From contig CAMZMU010000027.1 in the NCBI GenBank assembly GCA_947311845.1, positions 72,210,184 to 72,274,183 on the forward strand: a stretch of DNA of 64,000 nt, written 5' to 3'. Source of the DNA: Poa pratensis (Eukaryota; Streptophyta; Magnoliopsida; Poales; Poaceae). Below, piece by piece: positions 11,159 to 24,960 of this stretch. The position numbers were made by a program, and so were the translations under genes. Position 1 is the first letter of the stretch. Each line of letters starts with the position of its first letter. The notes below the pieces were generated by a model. The model saw only the letters and a program-made list of their open reading frames with translations. It was not told where the DNA came from and did no database searches.

Positions 11159-12765
11159 TGATGGGTTCATAGCACAGAAAACAAAATTTTCCTACGGTAA
11201 GAACAGCCAAGTCACCAAGATCTAATCTAGTAGATGTGAGCAACGGGTAAGCCAAGTACCAAGAGAACTAACCCTCGAAGACCGTAAGCGTTTCGAGAAT
11301 AATTCTCGTGGATGACGTAGTCGTTCACTCGTCGATCTCAAGATCGTGAAGATGTGCGTTGCAACGGGTAGCGCCTCCGTACTCGGTCACACGTACGGCT
11401 TGATGATGACCTCCATTCCCTCGATCCAGCGGAGCAGCGGAAGTAGAAGATCCACGGAAAAACTCCACAACACGACGGTGTGGTGCGGTGGGGAACAAAA
11501 TCAGCCATGGCTTCGCCAAGCGGATGGCCGGAAGGTGGACAGCGGGAGGAGGGAGAGAGGAGCAAGTGTGTGCACAAGAGGGAGCTCCCACCCCCATATA
11601 TAGGAGATGGGTGAGGTTGGGACGTTGCCCCCTAGGGGTGACTCCACCTCTTCCCTCTTGATGTGAGTGGAGCATCCACTCATGCCCACTCACCTCCTTT
11701 AATCTCCACTAAAAAATCCCAAGGGTTTCTTTATTAAATAAAACATTTTTTTTCTTTTAATATTTGTTAATTCTATTAACAAACATTAACAATTACCCCT
11801 TTGGTTTATTTGTTAATTCTATTAACAACCATTTGCAATTATCCCCTTGAACTATTTCAAAATTACCCGAAACAATTTCGGTGATGTCCAAACTTTTCTC
11901 CAATATTCCGTATCTTCTCAATAGTGTCCAAACTTTAAGTGTGTCACCCTACGGTTCGTGAATAATGTAGACATGATCGAGACACCTCTCCGATCAATAG
12001 TCAACACGGGACCTGGAGATCCGTAATGACTCCTACACATCCAACGATGAATCTTGTGATCGCGTGAACCAGAAACGTCGTAACCTAATTCCTTTTGTCC
12101 GCGATATTTTACTTGTCCGAGATCCGATCACCGGTATCGACCATACCTAGTTCGATCTCGTTACCGACAAGTACTCTTTACTCGTTCCGTGATATGACAT
12201 CCTTGTGACCTAGTCACGTGCTTGCAAGCGGTGTTGATGTGATATCACCGAGAGGGCCCAGAGTATATCTCTGTCATTTGGATGGACAAATCCCACTCTT
12301 GATCCATGAGCACATCTTTCAGAGTACCCAACGCCACCTTTATAGTCACCCTTTCACGGTGTGACGTTTGATGTCATCAAAGCACTCATCCGGTGTTAGT
12401 GATTGACATGATCTCATGGTCTAAGGATTATAGTTACTTCGTATGTGAAAGATATAACAATGTAAACTAAATGACTTGATCGCATTGCTATACTATCATT
12501 GGGTGTGTTCATCACATCATTCTTCTAATGACGTGATCCCGTTATCAACAACATCCAATGTTCATGATCAGGAAACCTTGATCATCAGTTAATCAACGAG
12601 CTAGCTAAAAGAGAGGCTTTACTAGGAACTCTTTCTTGTTTATTAGTCACACATGTATTAACGTTTCCGATTAATACAATTCTAGCATGATATATAAACC
12701 TTTATCATAAACATGGAATAAGATAATAACCACTTTATTATTGCCTCTCGGGCATATTCCCTTCA
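11159..12765 (-). repeat. 3' LTR of the Angela-type element
   Basis: 1607 bp, bounded by TGATGGGTTC and CATATTCCCTTCA. Compared with the right LTR I see roughly a dozen substitutions and about nine small indels, including an 8-bp stretch (TCTCGGGC) absent from the right copy at its outer end. The ORFs around 11325-11693 are the GC-rich part of the LTR, duplicated at 17951-18308, and are not genes. Confidence 0.92.
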
Positions 12766-15700
12766 GTCTCCCACTTGCACTAGAGTCAATAATCTAGTCA
12801 ATAAGTAAGCACTTAACACCTATGGCATTCCAGTGTTATTACCATGCTTCGCATGTGGTAAACTTCATCATAAGATCTGACATGTTCAGGTCCGTTTGTA
12901 TTTGCACGTCTTAGCGTCTACACGCATCACTCATTCTTAATGAGATGGCTTTGTATATATTTGTCAACTGGTGAGACCTTAATTCCTCAGCTTAAACTAA
13001 TGTTACCAACATTCTGAAAATGTAGCTTCATAGTGTCAGCATTCTTGGAAATCCACCAAGTCCAACAAAAACTCCTTGACACATAAATACTCTTATTTGT
13101 TGTCAACACAATATACTCAGCCTTTATTGTAGTACTCATCACAATACATTAATTTTGAAACTCATTCAAAACTAGCATGGAACTTTCATCCAGCCTATTG
13201 TGCCACCCTTCAACACATATTTAATTGAGATATATTTTGGATAGATGACAAGACTATTTGTGTAACATATTACAACGAATGGTTTGTCATTACTGAATAG
13301 GAAAACACATCCTTACTTTTTCACAAAAATACTTAAGGATCTTTCCCACTATAGTTCAATCATCATATGAATTATCCCGGTATAACACTTTATAGCATAG
13401 GACTTATCTAGTTGTCTACATATCATGGAACACATGACTTTAGAAATCTCCATTTCAATTTTGCTCATCATGTGTCAAAACACTTGATATTGCTCAATTC
13501 TTTTCCATGCGGCAAGAACCCTTTCTTGTCGTTTCTATATTGACTGATTTCAATACTTCATCTATGTACCTTGGCTCAATCATATCAGGCACTCCAATCC
13601 ATCTCTATAGACATTGATGCCCAAAATATTGTTTGCCCAAGCATTTCATCAATATGAAATCTTAACCGTGTTAATTTAAAATACATATTTTCCAACCAAC
13701 TATATGTCATCTACATAAAGTATTAGAAATATGTCTTAGCGCTCCCACTTAATTTCTTGTAACATTACAAGTATATTCACTATACATGATGGAATCAAAC
13801 TCTTTTGATAACTTCATTAAAGTACAAATTCCAACTTCGTTATGCTCATTTCAACCATTGAAGTTTGCATACTTTTATAGAAACCTTTTGAATTTAACAA
13901 AACTCATAGACTGTGTCAGGTACACATCCTTGATCAGCCTTCCTTGAGAGGAAAGTTATTTTGTTATTCAACTGCCATATCAAAATATGTAACCTTTTCT
14001 ATAACTATCCGTAAAGCCGAAAGTATCACTACGGAAGATCAAAATCTTTTCATAGTCAACTCCTTGAACTTTGTCACAAACACCTTTTGACAAGTTAAAC
14101 TTTCAATGGATGTAAACATCCACGTCTTGTTGCTATATAGTTCCGTTTGCAATCGTGAGGATTTAAACCTTTCCGAAAGGATTACCAAGTCACATACTTG
14201 ACATTCGTACACGGATACTATCTCGGATATAATGACTCCTAGCCAACTTATGAAGTCAGGGCCCATCGTTCGCTTCCTTTATAATTTGCAGGTCCTTTGT
14301 TGTCAAAACAACACTTCATTCTCAAACCACTGTTGGTCTAAGTACAAAGTTTTACGACCTTCGTGGTTCAGTTTGCAATCTCTTTAGAAGTTACTACAAC
14401 ACATGTAGTGTCTTCCATTTAGTCAAATTAGGAAACTCTAGAACAATTCTAGTGCTGCGCTACTCTTGACATGATAACGATGATTCTCTAATCTCATCGA
14501 GCTGCACTGTCCTCCCACTCACTTCTTTCGCAAGAACATCTTTCTCGAGAAATCTACCCTTTCTGACAAACAACATTTGTCTTAGGTTCGGTGATAGGAG
14601 AAATACCCAACAGATACTTTGGGATAACCTTATAAACATATATTTATCCGATTTTGGTTGTAAACATTTTATACATGCTATGCATACCAAAAATTAGAAA
14701 AAAGACAACTCGGGTCACTACCCAAGCCATAACCCGTATGGTGTCAATTTCAACGGATCACGATGGCGCTCTTTTAAGTGTAAAAGCGGTAGTCTCTAAA
14801 GCATAAACTACAAAAATATAGTGGCATTTTATTTATCTTACCATGTCTAACAAGGTTCGATCATGTCTTTCGAACACTCCATACTTCTATGGGGTTTTCA
14901 GGAATGATAAGTGCGGAACAATTCTGTAACTCCTCAGATGTTTCGCTAAACATGTAACTCAAACTTTATCCTTTATGATCCAATCATAAATACTAAATTC
15001 TCTTGTTACAATGATTTTCACTTCATACCAACAATACTTTGAACTAATTCAAAAATGTAAAAACTCCCTTCTCATTAAGTAGATATACTCATGTATCTAC
15101 TCAAATCATCGGTGGAATTTTATGAAGAAAAATTAATCCACCACTCACGGCTACACATAATGGACCATGTACATCAACATGTATAATATCCACTAAATTA
15201 GCCGTCCATTCTAGTTTGGCCTATGAACGGAGTTTTAGTCATGTTTTGGAAGAGGTCTCACAAGTGTCAATTTATTCAAAAACAAAATGACTCTGAAATC
15301 CATCAACATGGAGTTCCTTCATGGTTTCCTTTCCATTATGAACTAAAACGGTGGTGTCACAACATAAGTGAAATTCTTTAATTTTACGTCTTGTGACGTT
15401 TAGCATTTAGTCTTATAGATGTTTATTTTACCAACATGATTTATATTAACTCATCCATCAATCATGGAACATGGTCATAGTTTGAACAACTCATTTGTTC
15501 TCACAATAATCAGGAACAAAATAACAACTTTATTAAGTTCTTAAAATAAATCTTGAAGGCTTGTTTCGATGCGACGGTGAACACAATAACATTTTATTTT
15601 CGTTCTTGTCGTAATCGTTTTCACATATTTTTACTAGTTCCTTAGGCCCTTGTACTTCTTGTATTGTTTATGTATGACAATTCATACCAGCCAATTTGGT

Positions 15701-17771
15701 ATCAAAATACCCAAGAAATACTTTGCTAACCAGTAAAACATCTATAACTTGTATATCATGCATATACTCCTGAGCTGGACTTTTCCAGTCTTTTCTTTTC
15801 TGCCATATAATTTTGTAATTCTATTTTCAGTATTCCCTTTCCTTTATAGAAGAATCATTCAACATCAAACAATGCCAGTCGAACTAGCACTTTTCCTTGG
15901 CGTGTTAGTCATATACAATCACCCATGGAGCTAGACTTTGAAGTTGATTGTTTCACTAATATCACCATATTATTAGCATTCTTCCACATTCCACTCTTAG
16001 TAATCTTCAAGTATAGTAAACAATTTTTACTCACACTTTTAATCCATCCCATCATAACAATTTGTGATGAAGCTACTATAGCTCAAAGGAAGGAATTTAG
16101 AGGATAATATCAGTGCCCAACTTCTTGGATGATTTAAACGCCTAGCGTCTTCAATCCTTGCATATATTCAAATAATATAAGCACATATTATCACATAAAT
16201 ACACTCAGTCATGTTGCCACAAACAGGGTTCTAGATATCAATATATCTTTTACTCCTCATTTGTATCCGAAAAACAACTCTTTTTCAGCTCCTAGATCAC
16301 CTTGATTCTCAAAACATTCTTTTGAAATCAGCTATCATGAAAGCAAGTATGACACTAGATACTAAATCGGAATTATTTGCTCTTTAGATCAATCAATCAT
16401 TAACCACATGGAGCTAGGTAGGTATTACCAAAAATTTACAATAGGACTCAATTAAAATACGGTACCATTCCAAAATGGTTTTGCCAGATCAAAACAGTTT
16501 TATCTCAATTAACAATCTAAGTGTAAGGTAGACGTGGATGCCAAACACTACTACAAAATTATGCAAAAACTCTTTGATAGGTTGTCTATGATAAATTAGT
16601 TCAGGTTAATTAAAAAATTACTACGTGAACTCCCACTCAAAAACAACATCCCTCTGGTCGTTTCAGTGATTACACAAACCAAATTCACTACACCATAACC
16701 GATCATCACGTGAGATGGTGCAGCTGCAAAGGCGAACATCGACATGTTCATCATATCATCCATATGACTCATGCTTTACCTTTCGGTTACGTGTTCCGAG
16801 GCCATGTCTGTACATGCTAGGCTCGCCAAGTAGAACCGTAGTATTTGCGTGTGTGCCGAAGCCATGTCTGTACATGCTAGGCTCGTCAACACCCGTTGTA
16901 TGCGAACGTAGAGTCTATCACACCCGATCATCACGTGGTGCTTCGAAACGACGAACTTTCTTAACGGTGCATACTAAGGAAGAACACATTATTATCTTGA
17001 TATTAACTATAAGGGATCATCTTATAATGCTACCGTCGCGATCTAAGCAAAATAAGATGCATAAAAGGATTAACATCACATGCACAAAAGGATTAACATC
17101 ACATGCATGGATAATGTGATATGATATGGTCCTTCTTGCACTTGGATCTCCATCTTGTGCATCTTGGCATGATCTCCATCATTCCACCGGCGTGGCACCA
17201 AGGTCCATGGCGCCTCCTTCTTGATTGTCCTCCAAATTACAACATATCACATGGATATGATATTTAGCACGCAGGCCATGAATTTAAAAGACAACCATTT
17301 GGCTCCTGCCGGTATGTCATAATTTACAAATAGTATCATCTCATACATCAAAATTTGTAACAATGACCATATCACATCACATGCCCTGCAAAAACAAGTT
17401 AGACGTCCTCTAATTTATTTTGCATATTTTACGTGGCTTAGGGCTTTCGAAGATAGAACCGTTCTTACCTACGAACATGAAACCACAACGGTGATAAACA
17501 AATTATTAACAACCCTTTGTAGATAAAATCTTAACTATAGTGGGAGAGACAGACACCCGCAAAGCCACTTATGCAAAGCAAGTTGCATGTCAGTCGTGGA
17601 ACAAGTCTCATGTACGTGGACATGTAAGGTTAGTCCGGGCCGCTTCATCCCACTATGCCACTAAGATTCAAAATACAACACGGAAGCAATAACATGATCA
17701 TCAACGCCCACATACACATATGTGTTCTACCCGTACAAAACATCTACGCATAGACACGGCTCTGATACCAC
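12766..17771 (-). pseudogene. Degenerate Copia gag-pol internal region
   Basis: The 5.0-kb length is close to that of a full Angela/BARE internal domain, but no minus-strand frame longer than about 76 codons survives. The reverse-transcriptase core is still visible: the minus strand at 13704-13720 reads codons for L-Y-V-D-D, the Copia polymerase motif, in a context (nearby antisense GCTCCCACTTAA, 13740-13751) that I associate with Angela pol. The 5' leader (about 16690-16990) contains a decayed tandem repeat of about 62 bp around ATGTCTGTACATGCTAGGCT. Many stops and indels mean no functional protein. Confidence 0.8.
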
Positions 17772-19386
17772 TGATGGGTTCGTAGCATAGAAAACAAAAA
17801 ATTCCTACGGTAAGAACAACCAAGTCACCAAGATCTAATCTAGTAGATGTGAGCAACGGGTAAGCCAAGTACCAAGAGAACTAACCCTCGAAGACCGTAA
17901 GCGTTTCGAGAATAATTCTCGTGGATGACGTAGTCGTTCACTCGCCGATCTCAAGATCGTGAAGATGTGCGCTGCAACGGGCAGCGCCTCCGTACTCGGT
18001 CACACGTACGGCTTGATGACGACCTCCGTTCCCTCGATCCAGCGGGGCAGCGGAAGTAGAAGATCCACCGGAAAAACTCCACAACACGACGGTGTGGTGC
18101 GGTGGGGAACAAAATCAGCCATGGCTTCGCCAAGCGGATGGCCGGAAGGTGGACAGCGGGAGGAGGGAGAGAGGAGCAAGTGTGTGCACAAGAGGGAGCT
18201 CCCACCCCTCATATATAGGAGATGGGTGAGGTTGGGACGTTGCCCCCTAGGGGTGACTCCACCTCTTCCCTCTTGATGTGAGTGGAGCATCCACTCATGC
18301 CCACTCACCCTCCTTTAATCTCCACTCAAAAATCCCAAGGGTTTCTTTATTAAATAAAACATTTTTATTTCTTTTAATATTTGTTAATTCTATTAACAAA
18401 CATTAACAATTACCCCTTTGGTTTATTTGTTAATTCTATTAACAACCATTTGCAATTATCCCCTTGAACTATTTCAAAATTACCCGAAACAATTTCGGTG
18501 ATGTCCAAACTTTTCTCCAATATTCCGTATCTTCTCAATAGCGTCTCCAAACTTTAAGTGTGTCACCCTACGGTTCGTGAATAATGTAGACATGATCGAG
18601 ACACCTCTCCGATCAATAGTCAACAGCGGGACCTGGAGATCCGTAATGACTCCTACACATCCAACGATGAATCTTGTGATCGCGTGAACCAGAAACGTCG
18701 TAACCTAATTCCTTTTGTCCGCGATATTTTACTTGTCCGAGATCCGATCACCGGTATCGACCATACCTAGTTCGATCTCGTTACCGACAAGTACTCTTTA
18801 CTCGTTCCGTGATATGACATCCTTGTGACCTAGTCACGTGCTTGCAAGCGGTGTTGATGTGATATCACCGAGAGGGCCCAGAGTATATCTCTCCGTCATT
18901 TGGATGGACAAATCCCACTCTTGATCCATGAGCCTCAACCAATACTTTCAGAGTACCCAACGCCACCTTTATAGTCACCCTTTCACGGTGTGACGTTTGA
19001 TGTCATCAAAGCACTCATCCGGTGTTAGTGATTGACATGATCTCATGGTCTAAGGATTATAGTTACTTCGTATGTGAAAGATATAACAATGTAAACTAAA
19101 TGACTTGATCGCATTGCTATACTATCATTGGGTGTGTTCATCACATCATTCTTCTAATGACGTGATCCCGTTATCAACAACATCCAATGTTCATGATCAG
19201 GAAACCTTGATCATCAGTTAATCAACGAGCTAGCTAAAAGAGAGGCTTTACTAGGAACTCTTTCTTGTTTATTAGTCACACATGTATTAACGTTTCCGAT
19301 TAATACAATTCTAGCATGATATATAAACCTTTATCATAAACATGGAATAAGATAATAACCACTTTATTATTGCCATATTCCCTTCA
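17772..19386 (-). repeat. 5' LTR of the Angela-type element
   Basis: 1615 bp, directly adjoining the primer-binding site. It matches 11159-12765 throughout. Its outer end lacks eight bases that the other LTR retains, so the edge reads TTGCCATATTCCCTTCA before the CAATT target duplication. Confidence 0.92.
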
Positions 19387-19391
19387 CAATT

Positions 19392-20388
19392 TGGATAAAC
19401 GGTTAAACAATTACGTCAAAAATACAGTTACTGAACTTCTAAAAATATATAGCAGTACAGAAAAAGCACGAATGAAGTACAAAAGTGGTTGTAGGGAACT
19501 ATTCTACAACCGGTTGTAGAATAGCTCGTACCTATATGTGTATATATATCTTAAAAATAAAATGGACTGAAAAATCGACCAAGCTTGTACACAAAGCCGG
19601 CACAATTGGGATGAAATTTGCAGACTGCATTTGTGTTGTTGCTAAAGTGCATTTTCTTCTTTTGTGGAGTGGACCAGTTTACGACTAGCATCTAACGATT
19701 TGCTTGCTTAGCAGCAGCACGCCATCTAATGCTAGCAAGCGCGCGCACCTACTCTGTGCCTGTCGTGCAGGTTTGCACCGGAATGGAATGGCGCGTGGAT
19801 TACAAGGCAGAGTTCACATGGGAGCGTCGATAGGCCGGGCTCGCGCACGATAGAGTTCACATGAACGGAAATGTGCGTGATGTACACACCTCTGGACGCA
19901 TCTCTCTTTGTAAGCAAAGCTACTGATGGAATTTTTCTTTTTTTTTTGAAACTATGATCGAATCTATTGGATGAGACTGTAGTAAACATCATCGTTCCGG
20001 TAACCTGTAGAAGCAAGCAGATATGGGTGATTAGACCAACAACGGACAAGTGCGTACGCAATGTTGTCATAGAGTACTAGAGTCTGTACATTTTATCACC
20101 AGGGCTAGGAATATGCCAATGCCATGCTTAATACAGTAGTAGCATGCATGCTAATCGATCTATCTCTGAGATAAATAAATCTAGCATGCGCGCGCGGACT
20201 ACTCAAAATCTCCATCTCCGATTACCACTCAACTTCTTTCTCGAGTCTCGACGTTGTTCACACTTGCTGCAGGCCATCCACTGCTTCTGCTTGTATATTA
20301 TCCATGACACCGGAATGGGCTGGCATGCATCTGCATGCACGCATGGGGTCATGACCGACAAATTAAGCTATAGCACGAATACGTAGTA
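19392..20388. other. Spacer without recognised gene
   Basis: I see no gene here. A short inverted repeat (GTTGTAGGGAACTATTCTAC and its mirror) lies at about 19483-19527. The minus strand at about 19770-19840 (ATGTGAACTCTGCC ... GCCATTCCATTCCGGTGCAA) resembles sequence at 50594-50660 and 50998-51055, part of a low-copy block associated with the membrane-protein family in this window. Confidence 0.5.
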
Positions 20389-20511
20389 CTCCCTCCGTTC
20401 CAAATTAATTGACTTCTATTTGCCCACATGTGGACGTATCTAGACATGTTACAATTATAGATACGTCTACATTTGGACAAATGGATATCAATTAATTAGG
20501 AACGGAGGGAG
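20389..20511. mobile_element. Stowaway MITE
   Basis: A 123-bp element with perfect-looking ends CTCCCTCCGTTCC and GGAACGGAGGGAG, flanked by TA on both sides (20387-20388 and 20512-20513). The interior is largely self-complementary, as in Stowaway (Tc1/Mariner-related) MITEs of grasses. Confidence 0.93.
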
Positions 20512-21244
20512 TAGCTAGTAAGTGGCTGGCGATGCCCGTCGACGATGGAGACGTGAGGCTTGCCGCGTCATTGTGTTTGCCGCCTGACCAACTTTTGCGA
20601 GTCGATGCTGGACGGTGCACGCCTCTCGTGATGCTTCCCGGAAACGCTGCTCGGCTTTCGTGTCGAAACGAGCGAGAGAGAGGCTCCGCCTCGCTATGCT
20701 AGCAAGAGCAGAAAAAGCTACAAGAGTAGGTAGTCCTTCAAAACCAAGTTCCTTCTTCTTCTTCTTCCCTAGTTTCTACCAAGTTTCTAGCAGCTCAATG
20801 CCAATGGACACCTTCTTTACGATCATGCGCCGGATCTATGTCCTCCTCCCGGCCTCGGCGCCTACATTAGCGCCGTGTTCCTGGTTTCCTACGCTGCCCA
20901 GTGCGGCATCATCGTCATCCATGCCCCTGGCTCCAGCGTTTCCAGCGGCATCGGCGATCTCTTCTCGTCACCGGCCTTTTTCAAGACGCTCGGCCTTGCC
21001 ATCATCACCCAGATCTGCAGCACCACGTTCGTGGTCTGCGTTGCCACCTTCTACCACGCTGACGCCATCTTCCGCCGCTGCGTCATGCCCATCTTGGCAG
21101 GCCTGCGCACCGCCACCATGTCCGCGTCATGCGCAGGAGGCTTGTGCTCGTCGCCGCAGACATGTTCTACGCGCTGGCCGCCATCTTCGCCCTGCTCGGC
21201 GCCTTCATCCTTGCCGTGATCACCGCCTTTCACTACACCACGGT

Positions 21245-21500
21245 ATAGCTTTAGGGACATTTTGATTGAGCCATTTCTCAAAGTGCCCCAAAAACTAATA
21301 GTATGTAGGGGCATTTTGACAAAGTGCCTCTAAATGTCATATTTTTTGGGGACTTTGGTGAAGTGCCCTTAAATGTCATAACTTTTGGGGCAATTTGATA
21401 AGGTGTCCCTAAATGGTGTACCTTTTGGGGCACTTTGATGAAGTGCCCCTAAATGACATATCTTTTGGGGCATATTTTTAAAGTGCCCCTAGAGCTCAGT
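21245..21500. repeat. Left subterminal repeats of the Pack-CACTA
   Basis: About six units of a roughly 30-55-bp motif, TTTGGGGCACTTTGATGAAG followed by TGCCCCTAAATG, in tandem with variation. The matching right-end array is at about 28080-28350, mainly in inverted orientation. Such arrays are binding sites for the TNPA-type protein in the En/Spm family. Confidence 0.8.
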
Positions 21501-22149
21501 ACCTGAAATCATAACATTGCAAAAAGAAAAAATGAGATTGAATTATTTCGAACCATTAAAGGTTAAAAGAAAAAAATAAACCTAGAACTAACTAGGCCCA
21601 ATATACCTACAACTACCTTAAACTAGTTGGGCCAAGCCCATGAGCATACCCATTCATGGGCCAGGTCGACGTTAGGCCAGCGTCGCATACCCCTTCGTGG
21701 GCCAGCCCAATAAGGTAACACGTCAAATTCTCAGTTTCTGGTCTTTTCTGTTCTTTTCTTTTTTTTCCTTTTTTAGTTGTTTCTTTCTTCTTTTTCGTTT
21801 TTTCTGTTCTTTTTTTTCATTTTTTTATGTTTCTTCTTCTCTGTTTTATTTTCAGATATATTTTTTAAAAGTTTTACTCTATTGAAAAGTGTTAAAATTA
21901 AAAAATGTTCAGATTTGGAAATTGTTCGTATTTAAATATTGTCTAGATGTGATAAATGTTCTATTTTTGAAAATCGTTCAATGTGTGTTAGTTTTTATTT
22001 TTATTTTTTGGATGTTTCTTTTTTCTTTCTTCTTTTAAGTTTCTTTTATTAGACATTATGTATTTATTTTAAATTTTCATTTTTGAAAATCTTTAAATTT
22101 AAAAAATGTTCATATTAGAAAATTGTTCATGTATTAAATTGTTTAAAAA

Positions 22150-22830
22150 TAGTTTTCAATCAAATACACTATTATTTCAGTTTTGAACATCGTTCAAAAA
22201 TAATTTCCGTTCAAAGACTTTTAAGTTCGTCTTTTAAAATCATTCAAAAATAATTTCTATTCAAGTACCTATTTTGTTCACTTTTTTGAAAATCGTTCGA
22301 AAATAATTCAAAAATAGTTTCCGTTCAAATACTAATTTTTGTTCACTTTTAGATAATCATTCAAAAATAATTTATGTTTGCTTTTGAAATCGTTCAAAAA
22401 TATATTTCGTTCAAATACCTATTTTTGTTCACTTTTTGAAAATCGATCAAAATAATTTCCTTTTCACAGACTTTTTCAGTTCGCCTTTTAAAATCATAAA
22501 AATATTTTTCGTTCAAATACCTATTTTTTATTCACTATTTGAAAATCGTTAAAAAATAATTTCCGTTCAGAGACTTTTTTGCTCGCTTTTAAAATCGTTC
22601 AAAAATAATTTCTGTTTAAATTCCTATTTTTTGTTCACTTTTTGAATAAAATTAAAAAATAATTTCCGTTTACAGACTCTTAATGTTCGTCTTTTAAAAT
22701 CGTTCAAAAATAGTTTCATTTCAAATACCTATTTTTGTTCACTTTTTTGAAAATCGTTAAAAAAATTCCGTTCACAGAATTTTTATCTTCACATTTTGAA
22801 ATCGTTCACCGGCGTTTTTTGTTCACTTTT
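22150..22830. repeat. AT-rich tandem-like array inside the Pack-CACTA
   Basis: Eight or so imperfect units of about 60-80 bp alternate the elements GTTCAAAAATAATTTC, CGTTCAAATACCTATTTTT, GTTCACTTTTTGAAAATC and ACAGACTTTT. There is no coding potential. The second copy of the segment (57899 onward) begins inside this array. Confidence 0.75.
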
Positions 22831-23269
22831 AAAACCGTTCATATTTGTATTTTAAAAAAGGTTCATAATCATATTTTAAAATTGTTTATATTCAAAATTT
22901 AAATTTTGAAAATCGCACCATTTTTCTTACACGCACTATGGCTTATACTCTTGTCTCTGTCTGGTTGATGTCTCTGTGTGTGTTTGAGTTCGTAAGTGAC
23001 ACTAAAACTTTTTTATGCATGAAGCAACGAAACAGAAAAACGTGCACGACTAATCACGAGCGAGCAGTCCGCACGCGTGAAAACAGACGAACCATGCGGA
23101 AACGACGAGGGAGCAGCCCAAAATGGGCCAGGCCCACTAACACCAGGGGTGCGATGCCTGGTTATCATCGACCAGGTCGATAGGTAGGGGCTCCCTTCCT
23201 CTCAAAAAAAAAAGATAGGTAGGGGCTCCCCGCGAGACACCTCTCCCTCTCGTAGCTCTCTCTCGCTCC

Positions 23270-24960
23270 CTGTCTCTATCGCCGCCGCTGCCGCCGTCGC
23301 CCCCTGCTTCTCCGGCCGGCAATGGCTAGGTCCGGCACTAATGCCTGCTGGTTTACTCCGCCTCGCCCCCCTCCACCGATTCCCCGCCGCCGATTTGTTC
23401 CTCCGTTCCCGCACGCAGCTCCGAGGCTAACCCTAGCCGCCATGGCTTGGGTCGCCGACGCGGCTACGCTACCCCGCGCCATTAGATGCTCTGCATCGGC
23501 GTCAGAAACTCCTATTGCGCCCCTTCTCGACTACGCCGCCTCGGCCTCCCCTTGGACCCCGCGGTGAGATGGTGGCGAACTGTTTCTGCAACCTCGGTGA
23601 AGCTGGGCTGCTTGGTGTTCGAGCAAATGCCGCCACCAGATGAAGGTGGCGAGGAACTCGCGATGACACATAAGCAGGTCGTCGCCATGTCGAGGAGGCA
23701 GTATCACTAGCAAGGAGGCACCAGATGCATCGCGCCCATCCCATCGCCAACGGCAATGCGAACCACCTGAGCTTTCCTCTCCAGCTGCCGGCGCTTGCCG
23801 CACAGTCGTTCTCTGATTTGTATTCAAGAAGCTTCCATCGTCCGCCGCCCTTTTCCTGACGGTTTCCTCCCTGGAGGTCCTGCGGCCATCCTCCCTGTGT
23901 TCCTGTCGGCTTCCTCCTGTTGCGGTCATGCATTGTCCCGGAGCACCTGATGTCATCTACTTCATTTCCAAGCACGGACAAGGTGATGTGCTACACTTTT
24001 TTGGTCAGAATTTTTTCTCTGTTTGCATATCGTTGGAGAAATTGGTCTACGTTTTGTGTAGATATGTAACTTGGCACATAATAAGATAATGTCCAAATTA
24101 TTAAATTCCATTGGCGACTGACCTGTAGTGTCCTTTAGGCTGCTATGTCATTTGTGAGATAAAGGGAGATTGTTACCTGTCTTAGACCAGATTGAAAGTG
24201 ACGATAAAAAGTCGGTGAAGTTTTGAATAAGTGTCAAGAATTAAAAACTGTAAACCTGACAACCATGGACAGTTTCAAACAGACCCTTAGCTCAATATTG
24301 TAGTATCGTCTGCACGTTCATGTTACGATAGTTAGCATGAGGTGCATAGCTCATAGACATCTGCATTTTGTTTGTTCGCAGTACTTCTAATTGCAATTTT
24401 GTTCATATGGTTGATCCCAGAGCAACACTTATGTCCAGTTGGTTATGGCATCTTAATTCAGCGAGCACAACACTCAGATCATTGCATCTGAATTTTGTTG
24501 GTTTGCATCTGTGTTAACATCAGTTGTTACTCCTCAGTTCTCTACAGATGCTACATATTGAAAGAACATACACTTATGAAAAGTGACTCATGTCGGCCTA
24601 AAAAGCAGCTTTGTGCTCGTCTTGAGTGTTATGCTTGGCCTGAGATCAGGGTACGGTGGTGGTGTCTCCCCGTACTGCACAACACGCTTTTGTTCTGTTC
24701 ACATGGGCTCACTTTCCTCTCTTCAATTGCAGGAGCAAGATCAGAGCAGCGACCAGGTTTCACGACCACTCGACTGAAGCTACCAGGGGCACGACCATAG
24801 TAGCAACATGGCGCGTGGGCCAGTGCCTCTCATGCTCCTACGCGTCCTCGAGCCTCCACCCATCCTACTCCTGCTCTATCTGCCAATGATCAACAATTGT
24901 TCTGTGCTGCATCTGGTACTGCTGCTACTCCAGTCCATACTGTTGTAGTGTATGAAAATT
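23270..24960 (+). other. Captured GC-rich exon-like segment, gene not recognised
   Basis: A sharp rise in GC begins after the AT-rich array, with a pyrimidine-rich leader (23235-23300), an ATG at 23322 and an ORF of 81 codons rich in Pro, Ala and Arg that ends at 23567. Overlapping frames exist on both strands and none has a known domain. Downstream pieces (24720-24900) look like a further exon after a TTCAATTGCAG acceptor. I read this as a gene fragment captured by the CACTA element. It is repeated at 58818 onward. Confidence 0.45.

Larger units (their letters stand above)
11159..19386 (-). mobile_element. Complete Copia LTR retrotransposon, Angela/BARE/WIS type, coding region decayed
   Basis: Two direct repeats (11159-12765 and 17772-19386) bound the element, and both sides carry the 5-bp target duplication CAATT (11154-11158 and 19387-19391). 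Next to the right LTR is the reversed primer-binding site GGCTCTGATACCA (17758-17770); next to the left LTR is the polypurine tract (minus strand GTGCAAGTGGGAGAC). It is therefore on the minus strand. The minus-strand LTR start TGAAGGGAATATGCCC and the internal leader at about 16690-16990 match my recollection of Angela/BARE. It is 8228 bp long and inserted about 10 bp outside the CACTA terminus. Confidence 0.92.

Noticed and set aside
11325..11693. ORF of 122 codons on the minus strand
   Set aside because: It is part of the Angela LTR and occurs again at 18000-18308 in the other LTR.
22150..22830. CRISPR-like regular repeat array
   Set aside because: The units are degenerate, spacers are not unique and the context is a plant CACTA element, so it is an AT-rich tandem repeat.
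23502..23981. Minus-strand ORFs of 141-159 codons in the Pack-CACTA
   Set aside because: They overlap a plus-strand exon-like segment, have no domain and are duplicated unchanged at 59050-59529 only because of the segmental duplication.
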